Positions 20,840 through 33,694 of a stretch of 64,000 nucleotides of DNA are shown one piece after another. Under the pieces are notes generated by a model. That model ran no database searches, was not told the origin of the DNA, and saw only the letters and a program-made list of their open reading frames with translations. Numbering within the stretch: position 1 is the first letter of the stretch; each line of letters opens with the position of its first letter. Source of the DNA: Cavia porcellus (lineage: Eukaryota; Chordata; Mammalia; Rodentia; Caviidae); contig NW_026947486.1 of the NCBI RefSeq assembly GCF_034190915.1, forward strand, positions 25,083,344-25,147,343. Direction: 5' to 3'. The position numbers and the translations under genes are program-made.

Positions 20840-23152
20840 ACAACACTTAGGTTGTTTCCAAGATCTGGCTGTTACAAATTGTGCTGCTAATAAACATGGG
20901 TGCACAAATTTCACTGTGGTATGATGTTTTCAGTTCTTCTGGGAATACGCCTAGAAGTGGAATAGCTGGAACATATGGGACTGCCAACCCCGGCTTTTTG
21001 AGAAATCTCCAAACTGACCTCCACAATGGTTGCACCAGTCTAAACTCCCACCAACAGGGCTGGAGAGTTCCTTTGCCCCACAACCTCTCCAGCATTTGTT
21101 GTTGTTGGTTTTCTTGATCGTGGCCATTCTTTCAGGAGTGAGATTTAATCTCAGTGTGGTTTTAACTTGCATTTCTCTAATGAGTAATGATGATGAACAT
21201 TTTTTCATGTATTTATTTGCCATTTGGATTTCTTCCTCTGAGAATTGTGTATTCATCTCAGATGCCCATTTTTGGATTGGATCTTTGAATTTTGGGGGTC
21301 TGACTTTTTAAAATTCTTTATATGTTTCAGACAGAAATCCTTTGTCTGAGGGACAGTTCACTAGGATTTTTTCCCAGTTTGTGGGTTTTCTTTTCACTAT
21401 ACAGGAGATTTTTTTGACATGGAGAAAGTTTTTAATAAGAGGTGATCCCAGTTATTGATTCTGGGAAGTATTTCCCATGTGGTTTGACTCCTGTTCATGA
21501 ATTCTCTACCTACTCCTATGTCTTCAAGGTTTCTACCCAATTTGTCTTCCAATAGATTTAGTGTTTCTGTTTTAATATTCGTATCTTTGATCCATTTAGA
21601 TTTTATTTCACTACATCATGATAGGCATGGGTCTAGTTATAGTTTTCAGCATATGGAGAGCCAATTTTTCCAACACCATTTATTAAGGAGACTGTCGTGC
21701 TTCCAGTGAACCTGTTTGGCCCCTTTATCAAAGATAAGGTGGCTGAGTGTTTTTTGATGTAGTTGTATCTTCAAATCTGTTCCCTTGATCTTCAGGTCTG
21801 TTTTTATTCTAGTACCATGTTGATTTTACTACAGGTGCTTTGTAGTATTACTTCAAGTCAGGAATTGTGATGCCTCCTGCCTTGCCTTTGCTGCTTAGAA
21901 CTGTGTTTGCTATTGTAGGTCTCTTCTCGCTCCAAATGACTTTTAGGAGTGATTTCCTTAGATCTATAAGGTATGTGGGTGGTATTTTTATTTGGATTGC
22001 ATTCAATCTGTTTAATAGTTGTGCGAGAATAGCCATTTTCACAATATTTATTCTTCTTATCCATGAGCAAGGGATGTCTTTCCGTTTTCTGAGGTCCTCT
22101 TCAATTTCTTTTTTCAGTATATTATAATTTTCCCTAAAGGTTGTTTACTTCTTTCGTGAGAATAATTCCTAAATATTTCATTTTTAGCTTGCTAGTGTGA
22201 AGGGTGTGGCTTCTCTTATTTCTCTGTCAGTGATTTTGTTGTTAGTGTATAGGAATGCTATTGATTTTTGAGTATTGATTTTGTATCCAGGTACATTTCT
22301 TGATTTATTTATTATACATAGGAGCCTTTCAATGGAATTTTGGGGTCTTCTATGTAGAGTATCATGTCGTCTGCAAATAATGATAATTGAACTTCTTCTT
22401 TTCCTATCTTTACCCCTTTTATTTCTCTCTCTTGTCTAACTGCTCTGGCTAGTACTTCCAGTACTATATTAAATAGGAGAGGTGATAAAGGACATCCTTG
22501 TCTTGTTCCTTATTTTAAAGTAAAGGCCTTCAGTTTTTGGCCATTGAGTATGATAATGGCTGTTGGTTTGTCTTAGGTGGCCTTTATTATATGGAGGTAA
22601 AGACCATCTATTCCAATTTTCTGTAAGGTTCTTATCACGAATGAATGTTAGACCTTATCAAAAGCTTTTTCTGCACCTATAGAGATGATCATGTGATTCT
22701 TAATTTTGGCTTTATTGATATGGTGGATTACATTTATTGATTTACATTTGTTGAACCATCCCTGCATGCCTTAGAATTAGGGTTAAGGTTGGGGAATTTC
22801 ATGCATTTATATTTAAGATTTTTATCTCTTCTTCTTGAAGTTTTCCCCTAACAAGTAGGTAGTGACCTTCTTTGTCTCTTAAGATCATTCTAGGTTTGAA
22901 GTTCACATTGTCTGAAAACAGAATACCTACCTCCACTTTTTTTTTTCAGTTCCTGTTGCCTGAAGCATTGTTATCCATTCTTTGACTTTCAGTCTGTGAA
23001 TTTCCTTTTGGGTTAGATGGATTTCTTGTAGACAGCATATGGTTGGATGTTGTGTCTTGTTCCATTCTGCCAATCTGTTTCTTTTAATTGGTGCCTTGAG
23101 ACCATTTACATTAATGGTTATAACTGTTATATATTTTTTTATTGTTGACATG
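20840..23152 (-). pseudogene. L1 ORF2 pseudogene of element L
   Basis: Endonuclease start is open (23,151-22,927) with INVNGLKAPIKRNRL and CCLQEIHLTQKE, the latter holding the catalytic Glu. C-terminal parts include KVIWSEKRPTIANT and GGITIPDLK (22,042-21,848) and the cysteine-rich knuckle KCWRGCG followed by CWWEFRLVQPLWRSVWRFLKK (about 21,150-20,900). Multiple frameshifts, plus a large deletion that removes part of the RT. In active L1 this protein nicks target DNA and reverse-transcribes the L1 RNA. Confidence 0.85.
22777..22794 (+). repeat. Telomere-like hexamers at an ORF2 deletion junction
   Basis: TTAGGG TTAAGG TTGGGG, three consecutive G-strand hexamers (one exact, two with one change), at the seam where RT sequence jumps to endonuclease sequence. 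Confidence 0.6.
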
Positions 23153-23199
23153 TTATCATTCTTCTATTGCATCTTTATCTTTCTGTTCTGTTTAATTGT

Positions 23200-24241
23200 C
23201 TGCTTTGTTTAGTGTTTTTTTTTCCTAAGTGTATCTAAACTGTCTTTCAGTATTCTTTGCAGTGTTGGCTTCATGTTTATATAGTTCTTCAGCTGTTCTT
23301 TTTCATGGAAATATCTTACTTCTCCATTGATTTTGAAGGGCAGTTTTACAGGGTACATCAATCTAGGTTGGAAATCATTTTCCTTTATAATCTGAAATAG
23401 TTCACTCCATATTCTTCATGTCTTTATTTTTTGTGGTGAAAAGTCTGTTGTAATTCTGATAGGTTTTCCTTTATAGGTGATCTGTCTTTTCTCTCTGTCA
23501 GCTTTTAATATTCTATGCTTATGCTGAATTTCTGGAATAGTGATTATTATATGTTTGGGTATAGTTTTATTTTGGTTATGGCTATTTGAAGTTCTATAAG
23601 CTTCACTGATCCTGATGTCAGTTTTCATTCTCATGTTTGGAAAATTTTCAACTATTACTTCTCTAAATATCATCTTGACATTCTTTATGTTGTCCCCTTC
23701 TTTTTCATTAATCCCTATCAATCTTATGTTGTTTTTCTTTGCATCATCTTGTAGCTGTTGAATTGTTATTTCCTGATTTCTTGTTATTTTTAAAAGATCT
23801 TTCCTTTCCTGTTCACTAGCTGCAATCTTGCCTTCAAGGTCTGAAATGCTATCTTCACTTTCATTGACACAATTTTTACAACTTTCAATGAAATTTTTGA
23901 TTTCCAGTTTATCTCTTTGCATCTGCTTTATGTATTCTGTTTCTTATATTGTTCATCCAGGGATTCTACCTTTTTGTTTAGTTTTTCCAAATTTTAAACT
24001 TTGTCTCCTTAAATATGTTCAGCATCTCTTTCATTTCTTTTATCATTTCTTCTTTTACCTGGGAGATTATTTGTAGGTTGAATTTGTTTAAAGCTTCACA
24101 GAATTACTTCTTTATTTCTGTTGCTGTTATGTCAGTTATTTCAGGTGTATGGCATATATTTTCTTTTATGCACATAGCTCCTAAGGTTCCTTGGGATGGG
24201 CTGGAGGTTTGAGATTGTATTTTGGTCTTTCGTTTTGTCAT
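23200..24241 (-). pseudogene. L1 ORF1 pseudogene of element L
   Basis: Open from 23,922 to 23,416, covering the coiled coil (heptads through about residue 60 of this piece), RRM (NNIRLIGINEKEG) and CTD (ENFPNMRMKTDIRISEAYRT, PKHIIITIPEIQHKHRILKA). Start at 24,241 by alignment with N (39,706). This is a different ORF1 subfamily from the HAL1s. Confidence 0.8.
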
Positions 24242-24380
24242 TTTTCTATATTTCTGTGATTCAAGTCTACCCAGGGCCTTTTGAAAATCCTCTTATATGC
24301 CCTCAGCTTCTGGGGCTCTGGCTGCCCCGTTCTCTGGATTGAGAGAGGGTCACTGGGGTTGGGTCAGGGAGGCCCAAGCC

Positions 24381-24995
24381 CTGCAGGGCAGGTTGAGTGT
24401 GGCAGGAAGCTTTGAAATTCCTTGGCTGGTGGGAGCAATGATTCCAAATTCTAGGGTTCTGGATGGGGCAGGAACATTCACCTCAGGCTGTCCAGTCTTC
24501 AGAACTTAGGATGCAGGCAGGTCCAAATCCTCAGAATCTGCCAAGCATATCCAAAAGCAGACAGGCTGGGGCAGGAAGGCTTAAGACCCACTGAGCTGGT
24601 CCAGTGCAGCAGGAATTGGTGAAGTTCCCTGGCCAGGGCTGAGGGAGGATCCTAAACTTGCTGGGCTCAGGGGATAGTGTGGGGGCACTCGCCCCAGCCC
24701 GCCTAGCCTTGGGAACCAATCGTGCTTGCAAGCCCAGAACTCCAGAGTCTTCCAATCATGGCAAGAAGCGTGGAGGCTGGTGCAGGCCAGCTCAAGACCT
24801 ACTGAGCTGGTCCAGTGCAGCAGGAAGCTGTGAAGTTCCCTGGCCAGGGCCCAGCAAGGATCCTAAACTCACTGGGCTCAGGGGATGGTGTGGGGACACT
24901 CACCCCAGGTGTCCCAGCCTCTGAAATTGATGGTGCTGGCAGGCCCAGAACTCCAGAGTCTGCCAGCATGGCAGGAAGCAGGGAGGCCAGCACTG
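24381..24995 (-). promoter_or_regulatory. Monomeric L1 5'UTR, about three 211-bp units
   Basis: CTGAGCTGGTCCAGTGCAGC recurs at 24,591 and 24,802 (211 bp apart); a more diverged unit begins near 24,381. Shared blocks include TTCCCTGGCCAGGG, GGATCCTAAAC, GGGCTCAGGGGAT and CCCAGAACTCCAGAGTCT. Tandem promoter monomers of this kind are known from mouse L1; promoter role is inferred. Confidence 0.85.
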
Positions 24996-24999
24996 ATTT

Positions 25000-27272
25000 C
25001 TTTCTTTTTTGTAGATGCTTGCAGTACATGCTTACATCATTTGTGTGGATTTGGTAAATATGTTATACATTCTAATTCGTTTTTTCATCTCCTTCACTCC
25101 CCTCCCTCTCACTTCACCCATCTCTTGATCTCTTTCCACATTTAATAAGATCAAACTTCCTACTTCTTATCATCTATCTTTTATTTTGCTTTTTATATAT
25201 ATTGTGGGTTTCTCAAATAAAAGCAATCACTTGATATTTAAGTTTGGTTGTCTGTTTATTGCATGTAATATTAGGGTCTCATGCATCCATTTTCCCACAA
25301 ATGACTGCAATTTATCTTTCTTTATGACAGAGTATTACTGCATTGTATGTAAATAGCACATTTCATTTATCCATTCATCTTTTGATGGACATATAGACTG
25401 CTTCCAAGAATTGTGCTGCTCAATTTTCCTTAGTTAAATCTTGGAAACAGCCCAAATGTCCATTTTTAAATGGTGAATGGATATAAAAATGTTGCTTTTT
25501 AAAAAAATGAATGGAATACTAGTCTGGTATGAAGAAGGATAAACTTTCTAGGTGAATGAATGCACCTTGAAAACGTACTCTTAAGTGAAATAAACTGGAC
25601 ATACATGTTTAAATATTACATTGGTTCTCTGGCATGAGAAACTGGAAGAGTAAATAAGGATCAAATTGTAAAATAGATATTGGGAAGTAGAAAGAAAATG
25701 TTCAAATGGGAAGGGGCACAAGGAAGGAGGAAAGTGAAAGGAAGGGAAGGAATGGAAAAAAAAGAATGGAAGGAAAAACTGGAAACAAATCTTTTGTAAA
25801 TGAGAAGGGAAAGAGGGATCAAAGAAAGCAGAGGAGACGGAGAAAACTGCAAAATCAAGATATATTATATACAAGTACAAAATTAATTAACCATGCTATT
25901 GTAATAGTGCATATGCACGTATCACTATAATATGATATCTTTAATTCTTTTGGCCAGATACCTTGAAGGAGAATTGCTGGGTCAAATGGAGTTTCTAGTT
26001 TCATTTTTTTGAGAAATTTACAACTGACATTGGAAGTGGTTATACTAGTTTACATTCCTGCCAACAGTATAGTTATGTCCCCTTTCCCCTACAGCCTCGC
26101 CAGCTTTATTATTATCTGATTTCATGATGAGGATATTCTTTCTGGGGTAAAGTAGAAACTCAGTACTGTTTTGATTTGCATTTCTCTAATAGCCAGTGGT
26201 GTTGAGCATTTTTCTTATATCATTGATCATTTGTACTCCCTTTTATGACATTTTTATTCATTTTTTGATTGGGTCTTTTATGTGTTCTTTTTTAGTTCTT
26301 TATGCATTCTAGACAGTTTTCTGCCTGACAGATGCTGGAAAAACCTTTTATCCCTTCTGTAGGTGTTCTTTGAAGTATTTTGACTGTTTTATTTGCTGAG
26401 CAGGTGTTTTTTAATTTGATATGATCCCATTTGTTGATTTTTGGTACTATTTCATGTGCAACCAAGGTTCTGTTTAAAAAGTCCTTCCCTCCTCATTTGA
26501 TTTCAAGAATTTTACCAATCATGTTCTCCAGCAGGTTGATTGTTTCTGTTCTAACATTTAAATCTTTGATTCATTTTGATTTTAGTTTAGTACATGGTGA
26601 TTGAATCTTCTGCATGTGAATAGCCAGTTTTCCCAGCACCATTTATTAAGGGTCATTGTTCCTTCAGAACGGTTTTGGCCCCTTCATCAAAGATCAACAC
26701 AGTTAAATGTGATTGGGGTTGTTGTTTAGCCTTTATATTGTTCCATGGATTCTCATATCTGTTTTACCAGTACCATGCTGCTTTTTTACCACTGTAATTT
26801 TGAAATATAACTTCAAGTCTGGAATTGTGATGCCTCCCACTTTGCTCTTTTTGTCCAGTATTACTAATGCTATTCTGTCTCTATTTTGATTCTGTATGAA
26901 TTTTAGGATTGTTTTCTCCAACTCTGTGAAGAATGTATTGGAATACTGATTTGAATTGCATTCAATCTGATTACCAGTTTTGGTTGTATGACCACTTTGC
27001 CGTATTTTTGCCTATTCAGGAACAGGAGATATCTTTCCATTGTCTGATGTTGTCTTTAATTACTTATTTCCAGAGTGCTGTAGTTTTTGTTGTATAGCTC
27101 TTTCATTTCTTTAGTTAGGTTAATTCCTAAGTATTTAACCATTGTGGTAGTACTGTGAGTGGTACTTTTTTCTAGTGGGTTCATTATTAGAATATAGGCA
27201 TACTATTGATGATTGTGCATTGATTTTGTATCCTGGTGCTTACTTAATTTGGTTATTAATTCTAGGATTATT
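25000..27272 (-). mobile_element. L1 element K, 3' segment (outermost host of the nested stack)
   Basis: Antisense 3'UTR/ORF2 C-terminus (GGAGAATTGCTGGGTCAAATGG at 25,968-25,989) up to the RT region at 27,272, continuing at 58,717. ORF2 is decayed; one open piece (26,921-26,733) reads [20 protein letters not shown] plus-strand L1 3' fragment interrupts it at about 25,425-25,885. Confidence 0.8.
25425..25885 (+). mobile_element. Truncated L1 3' fragment in opposite orientation within K
   Basis: Sense L1 3' sequence (GGAAACAGCCCAAATGTCC, GAATGGAATACTAG, TAAGTGAAATAAACTGG) interrupts antisense L1, which reads to GAATTGTGCTGCT and resumes at GTGCATATGCACGTATCAC. No clear duplication at the edges. 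Confidence 0.6.
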
Positions 27273-28393
27273 TTTAAGAGAAAAATAAAAACAATAATAC
27301 AGAACTTCAAAACAAGCTAATAGGTGGTTAACAATGGTTAGTATATATTTGTATCTTCAAAGTAGTTGTTCAGTTTGCAATAGAAAGGAATGCAAAATTA
27401 ATCTAACCATATGAGCACAAACTGCTACTTTACTGAACTAACAGAATTATTAGTATAAATACCTTAGTTATCTTATGCATATATATATTTTTTCCCCTTC
27501 ATCATTTTTTGCTTCGCCCAACCTGGTTGTTCTTTCCTTTTGAGCAATGTATTTTTTCACAGTATCTATTGCACACTTTATATCTTACTTATTCATTCAG
27601 CTTCTCACACTAGGGATACAATATGATGCTTACACATTTGAGTCTGATTTATTTCACTTATGAGTATGGTCTTAAATTGCATGCATTTATCTATAAAAGG
27701 CTCAAGCTTCTTCCTCTTTCCGGTTGAGCAGTAATCCATTGTATAACAAGGCTACCTCTTTTTTTAATCTATTCCTCAGTTGACAGGCATTTGAGTTATT
27801 TCTAAGATTTAGCAGTTACAATTTGTGCTGCTATAAAAATAGGTGCACATATATCACTGTGGTATGATTATTTTAATTCTTCTGGGATAACATCCAGAAA
27901 GGGAACAGCTAGGTCAAATGGGATCTGTAATCCTAACTTTTTGAGAAATCTACACACTGATTTCCACAGTGTAGATTAGTGGAGAAGGATTACGTTTTAC
28001 CCACAGCCCTGCCAGCCTTTATTGTTGGCTTATTTCTTGATTATAGCCATTGTTCTGGGTGATATAGAATCTCAGTGTTGTTTTAATTTACATTTATGAA
28101 ATGACCAATGATTTTTAAAATTTTTTCATATATTTATTCTCCATTTGAATTTCTTCATGTGAGAAATATGCATTCATCTCAGATGCCCATTTGTGGATTG
28201 GGTCTTTGAATTTGGGTACCTGAATTTTCCAATTCTTTATAAGTTCTAGATAGAAGTTCTTTGAGAGACAGTTGGTTAAATTTTTCCCCATTCTGTGAGT
28301 TTTCTTTTCACTCTGTTGATGACTTCTCTTGATATGCAAAAAACAGTTTAATAAGATGAGATCCAAGATATTGATTCCTTAATGTAATTTCTT

Positions 28394-28960
28394 TTATTTT
28401 GTAATTTTTTTATTTTGAAGAGAATGAAACAAAAGAGAACAAAACAAAACAAATCAGAACAAAACAATGCAACACAACACTTTACCACAAGACAACCAGA
28501 CATCAACAGTAGATATCGTAATGTCTCTTTTCTTTGAAATACTTGAGCATAACTTCAAACACAATAGTATCAAAAAATAACAAAATAGCATAAAACCATT
28601 CAAAAGAATGAAAGTATTATAGGACATTCAAAACCAAATAACCAGTAATGAACAAGGGCTACTAGTGTATCTCATTTTCCTTTAAAATTTCTTTATACTA
28701 TCACACATATTAAAATCCAATAAGACACAATAAGAGAGAAGAACAAAAGCATAGTAGGAGTTCAAAGCAAGATGATATTAAATCAGGAATGGCTGCCATA
28801 ATGTCTTGCTTTCTTCAAAGTAGCTCTTTATACGATTACACATAATAAAATCAAACAAAACAGAGTAAAGCCATTCCAAACAATGAATTAAAATACTATA
28901 AGACTTCAAAGCAATATAACAGGGAACCATGATCACCATAAAATCTTATGCATTCTTATC
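28394..28960 (-). repeat. 3'UTR tandem array of L1 N
   Basis: Units beginning near 28,430, 28,581, 28,735 and 28,866, spaced 130-150 bp, with recurring TATAGGACATTCAAA/GGAGTTCAAAGCAAGATG, CAATGGCTGCCATAATGTCT-like and CACATAATAAAATCAAAC blocks. This shows that the array belongs to full L1s, not only to HAL1s. Confidence 0.75.
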
Positions 28961-31620
28961 ATTTATTACACTTGGAAGACTATATGGCATTTATAAATGT
29001 GAGTTTGATATATTTCACTTATGAGTATGGTCTCAAGTTGCATCCTTTTATTCATAAATATTTCAATATATAGCTGAGTAGTACTCCATCATAAAAAATA
29101 CCACAACTTTTTTATCCACTCCTCAGTTGATGGACACTTAGGTTGTTTCTAAGTTCTATCTATTACAAGTGGTGTGGCTATAAACATGGGTGCACATATA
29201 TTACTATGGTTTGATGTTTTCAGTTCTTCTGGGAATATGTCTAGAAGTGGAACAGCTGGGTCAAATGGGACTTCTAATCCCAGCTTTTTGAGGAATCTCC
29301 AGATTGAACTCCACAGTGGTTGCACCAGTTGGCACTCCCGCCAACAGTGCAGAAGAGCTCCTTTTCCCCCACAGCCTCTTTAGCATTTGTTGTTGCTAGT
29401 TTTCTTGATCCTGGCCATTCTATGGAGCGAGATGCAATCTCAGTGTGCTTTTAATTTGCACTTCTCTAATGAATAATGATGCTGAATATTTTTCCATGTA
29501 TTTATTTTCCATTTACATTTCTTCATATGAAAACTGTGTGTTTATCTCAGATGTCCATTTTTGGATTAGATCTTTGAATTTTGGGGATCTGATTTTTTAA
29601 TTGTTTGTATGTTCTGGACAGAAGTCTTTTGTCTAAGGGACAGTTCACTAAGATTTTTTCCCAATTTGTTAGTTTTCTTTTCACTGTGCGGCAGATTTAT
29701 TAGACACGCAGAAACTCATTATAAGACATGATCCCAGTTATTGATTCTGGGAAGTATTTCCCATGTCGTTTGATTATTGTTAATGAATTCTCCACCTACC
29801 CCTATGTCATCAAGATTTTTACCTACTTTGTCTTCCAACAAATTTAGTGTTTCTGTTTTAATATTTAGATGTTTGATCCATTTAGACTTTAGGTTAGGAC
29901 ATAGTGAGAGGCATGGGTCTAGTTTTAGTTTTCAGCATATAGAGAGCCAATTTTTTCAGCACCTTTATTGAAGAGACTATCTTTCTTCCAGTCAACATGT
30001 TTGGCCCTTTTATCAAAGATAAAGTGACTGAGTGTTTTTAGCTGTAGTTGTATCTTCAAATCTGTTCCCTTGATCTTCAGGTCTGTTTTCATTCCAGTAT
30101 CATGTTGATTTTACTACAGGTGCTTTGTAGTATACCTTGAAGTCAGGGATTGTGATGCTTGCTCCTTTGCCTTTGTTGCTTAAAATTGCCTTTGCTATTC
30201 TAGGTTTCTGATGAATTTTAGCAGTCATTTCTCTAGATCTGTGAGGTATGCTAGTGGTATTTTGATTGGGATTGCATTAAATCTGTATAACAATTTTGGT
30301 AGAATGGCCATTTTCACAATGTTTGTTCTTCCTATCCATGAACAAGAGATGTTGTTCCATTTTCTGAAGTCCTCTTCAATTTTTTTTCAGGGTATTATAA
30401 TTTTCCCTGAATAGATTTTTTGCTTCTTTTGTTAGATTAATTCCTAAGTATTTCATTTTTTTTGGATGCTATTGTGAAGGCTGTGGCTTTTCTTATTTTT
30501 CTCTCAGTGGTTTTGTTGTTAGTGTATAGGAATGTTATTGATTTTTGAGTGTTGACTTTGTAACCAGCTATATTACTGAATTTATTTATTATTTATTTCC
30601 ATGGAGTTTTGGAGGTCTTCTATGTAGAGTACCATGTCATCTGCAAATAATGATACTTTAACTTCCTCTTTTCCTATGCTTACTCCATTTATTTCTCTCT
30701 CTTGTCTAACTTGTCTGGCTAGATTTTCCAGTAGTATGTTGAATAAGAGTGGTTATAATGGATATTCTTGTCTAGTTTCTGATTTTAGGACAAAGGCTTT
30801 CAGGTTTTGGTCACTTAATATGATGCTGGCTGTTGTTTTTGTCATAGCTGGCCTTTATCAAATTGAGGTAAAGACTATCTATTCCAATTTTCTGTAAGAT
30901 TCTTTTTGTGAGTGAGTGTTGAACTGTATCAAAGCTTTTTCTGCATGTATAGATATGATCATATGGTTCTTAGTTTTGATTCTACTGCTATAGTGGGTTA
31001 TATTTATTGATTTATGTATGGTGAACCATCCCTGCATGCCTGGTATGAATCCCAATTGGTCATGGTATATAATCTTGATGATTTTCTGGACTTAAGGGAG
31101 AACATGGCAGACAGAAAGCAGCAGCTACGGAGGCTCTCTGAAAGACCCAGCTTAGAATTCAGGAATGGTGTGGAGGAAGGAATCATAAGCAAGTGGAGAT
31201 ATGCCCTGCTGACCCAAGAATGAACTGGGCTGAGAGAAACCAACTGGGAATGCAATCCTGGTGCTATAACAGGAACAGAAAAGCCTCAGGGTGAAAGCTG
31301 GAGCCCATGCTATTGGAAGCCGTGATTTGGGTTTCCCGCTGCCGCTGCTGCATCTACATCTGCTCGGAAGGGAGAGAGATGAGTGAAAGCTCTGAGAATG
31401 GGAATCGGTGAACAGAGTTGAAAGCAGGATGGGCAGGGAGCCGTGCATCGACCTGCGGTGAGTGAGAGAAACTGGGACTCTTCCACGGGCTAGGAGACTC
31501 CAACTGAGTACATTATGGGACCAGGCAGACTTGCGGGAACAGGGCGCTGCAGTGACTTCAGTCACATATGCCCGTCTCAAGTGGGATTGGTGAGCAGTGC
31601 CTAGCCTACATGATGCTGTA

Positions 31621-32324
31621 TCGAAAACTGGCATAACAGCTTAAAAGAAACTAAGGACAGATTATCTGAACTGGAGGACAGATTTGTAATATGGGAGAAT
31701 GAAATGAAAAACTTCTTAAAAATAACAAAGAAACAAACAGCAATAATGCAAAGACTAGAAGATGATAAGAGGATCTGTAACTTAAGAATTAAGAACATAA
31801 AAGAAGAAGTAGGGACACAAACAAATGAACTACAAAAGCTACTCACAGAAATAATCCAGGAGAATTTTCCTAATTTAGCAAAAGCTAAAGATGCACAGTT
31901 CTATGAAGCATACAGGACCCCAGCCACCTACAACCCAAACAGAGCAACACCCAGGCATATAATAATTAAAATTCCAGAAATACAATATAAGAACAGAATA
32001 TTAAAAGCCTTCAGAGAAAAGAAACAGATCACTTGCAAGGGAACACCCATCAGAATTTCAGCAGATTTCTCGGCACAAACCATCAAATCATGAAGAGCGT
32101 GGGGGGAAATAATTCAAGCTTTGAAAGATAATAATCTCCAGCCAAGATTGATATATCCTGCACAACTATCCCTGGAAATTGATGGAAAAACAAGGTGCTT
32201 CCAGGATAAAGAGGAACTAGGGGAATATGCAACTACCAATTCAACTCTACAGAGAATACTGCAGGATATTCTAAAAAACAAAAATATGAAGAATCCAGAA
32301 ATAGTGGCAGAGAGGCCACAATGA
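31621..32324 (+). pseudogene. ORF1 pseudogene of element B, N-terminally deleted
   Basis: One reading frame from 31,704 to the normal stop at 32,324 with a single internal TGA at 32,091, where A has a glutamine codon. Coiled coil (KNFLKITKKQTAIMQRLEDD), RRM (RICNLRIKNIKEEVG), ENFPNLAKAKD, PRHIIIKIPEIQYKNRILKA and PRLIYPAQLSLEIDG are all visible. The initiator region is deleted. Confidence 0.9.
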
Positions 32325-32329
32325 ATGGA

Positions 32330-33694
32330 GCAGAAAACAAAATGAAGAAGACAAACTGAGAACTAATGACAGAAAAGGGCTCAACAGAAATGAGGCAGAG
32401 AAGATTGGATGATAGGAACAGCTATTTTGGAGAAAGTGATGTCTTAATAGGTAATACTGATTTAGTATCATCTTGTTTTGAAGTCTCATCAAGCTTTTGT
32501 TCTTCTGTCTCCATTAGTCTAAACAGGTTGTATCTTATTGGATTTTATTATGTATGATAGTATAAGCAAAAACTTTTATAGATAAGGAGATTATACAGAA
32601 ACCATTGTTCATTTTCTGTTAGTTTATTCTAAATACCCTGTAATATTGTCATTCTCTTAAATGGTTTTACATTGTTTTGATATATTTGATGCTACAGTAT
32701 ACGAAGTTATATTCAAAGATTTCAAGGAAAGAGACAATATGGTAACTACTTTTATGTCAGGATTATCTTGTGGTGAAACACTATTTTGCTTAAATGGTTA
32801 TGTTTTGATCTGCGCTGTTTTGCTGTTATGCCCTCTTTTATCTCAATCTCCATTTCATTATTTATTTTTATTTTTATTCTTTTAATTAAGGGAAAATAAA
32901 TTAAAAAATAGCAGGATATATTATAGTAACCCACTTTGACTTTCCATTATCCTGATTTAAAGCCCTGTATTGCTCTCACTATCTTGTTTTGACTGATGTC
33001 CCTCTATTCTGTTTTGCTTGATAGTACCAGGTTTGAAAGTTTAGGCAACAGCTATGAAGATAGTGGGATTCATTATGACGCCCATTCTGGTTGACTATTA
33101 ATCTACTTTTGAAGACCTATAATGTCTCCAATGTTTTGGTTTTGTTGGTTTTGTTCTTTACTGTTTTGTTCAATTTTATTATAACTGATGATATAGGCAA
33201 CTCTATTAGAGATAGCGGGAGGCATTATGGTAACCATTGTAGATCACCCTGTATTATGATTTTACTGTATCTATTATGTCCACCCTTTTGATTTGACTGA
33301 CTCTGTTCTGTATTGTCACATTTGGTTCTACTCTCTTCCAAAAAAGTAATAAGAACTGTGGGAGCAACAAAACCCAAAATGTGTAATTGTCATTGTACAA
33401 AAGAGAGGAAAAGAAAGTGATCTAAATGATATAACTGCATGTATATTTGAGTGTATAAGATAGATAATGATATTACTGAGTTTTGTTGGATCATTGAACA
33501 TAACTGTTTGCAGTCTCACTGTTGGAATGTCCACTTTATAAGCTTTGATTTTGTAACTTGAACAATTATTTCTAAGATGACAATATGTAATCCATTAACT
33601 AGTGATTTTCTACTGTTTATTTTTTTCTATAAATCTGTATATCTTGTACCTTTCTCTGCTTTTTTTCTTTTTCTCCTTAAATAAAATTAAAAAA
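32330..33694 (+). repeat. 3'UTR of element B: tandem units and conserved 3' tail
   Basis: The reference plus-strand copy of the array: U-rich units with TGTTTTGA, GTCCCTCTATTCTG and GTCTGATG/AACTGATGATATAGGC blocks. It is followed by a roughly 330-bp tail (AAAAAAGTAATAAGAACTG ... TCTTTTTCTCC) ending with polyadenylation signal AATAAA at 33,680-33,685. The same tail ends C, D, E, F, J and P. Confidence 0.85.

Larger units (their letters stand above)
20516..24995 (-). mobile_element. L1 element L, near full length, ORF2 internally deleted
   Basis: Minus strand: 5'UTR of about 211-bp monomers (24,995-24,381) plus a non-repeated part, ORF1 (24,241-about 23,200), ORF2 start at 23,151, ORF2 C-terminus near 20,840, partial 3'UTR units to 20,516. 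ORF2 lacks about 1 kb between the reverse transcriptase and the endonuclease (junction about 22,771-22,796). The 3' poly(A) end is missing. Confidence 0.85.
31089..33694 (+). mobile_element. HAL1-like ORF1-only element B, complete with TSD
   Basis: Bounded by 18-bp direct repeats with one mismatch: 31,071-31,088 and 33,695-33,712 (AATCTTGATGATTT(T/G)CTG), within the ORF2 of L1 N. Plus-strand order: 5' terminus GACTTAAGGGAGAACATGGC, 5'UTR to about 31,620, partial ORF1 (31,621-32,324), 3'UTR units (32,330-33,480), conserved 3' tail ending CTTAAATAAAATT plus A-run. ORF2 is wholly absent. Against A it also lacks about 575 bp spanning the 5'UTR end and ORF1 N-terminus. Confidence 0.95.
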
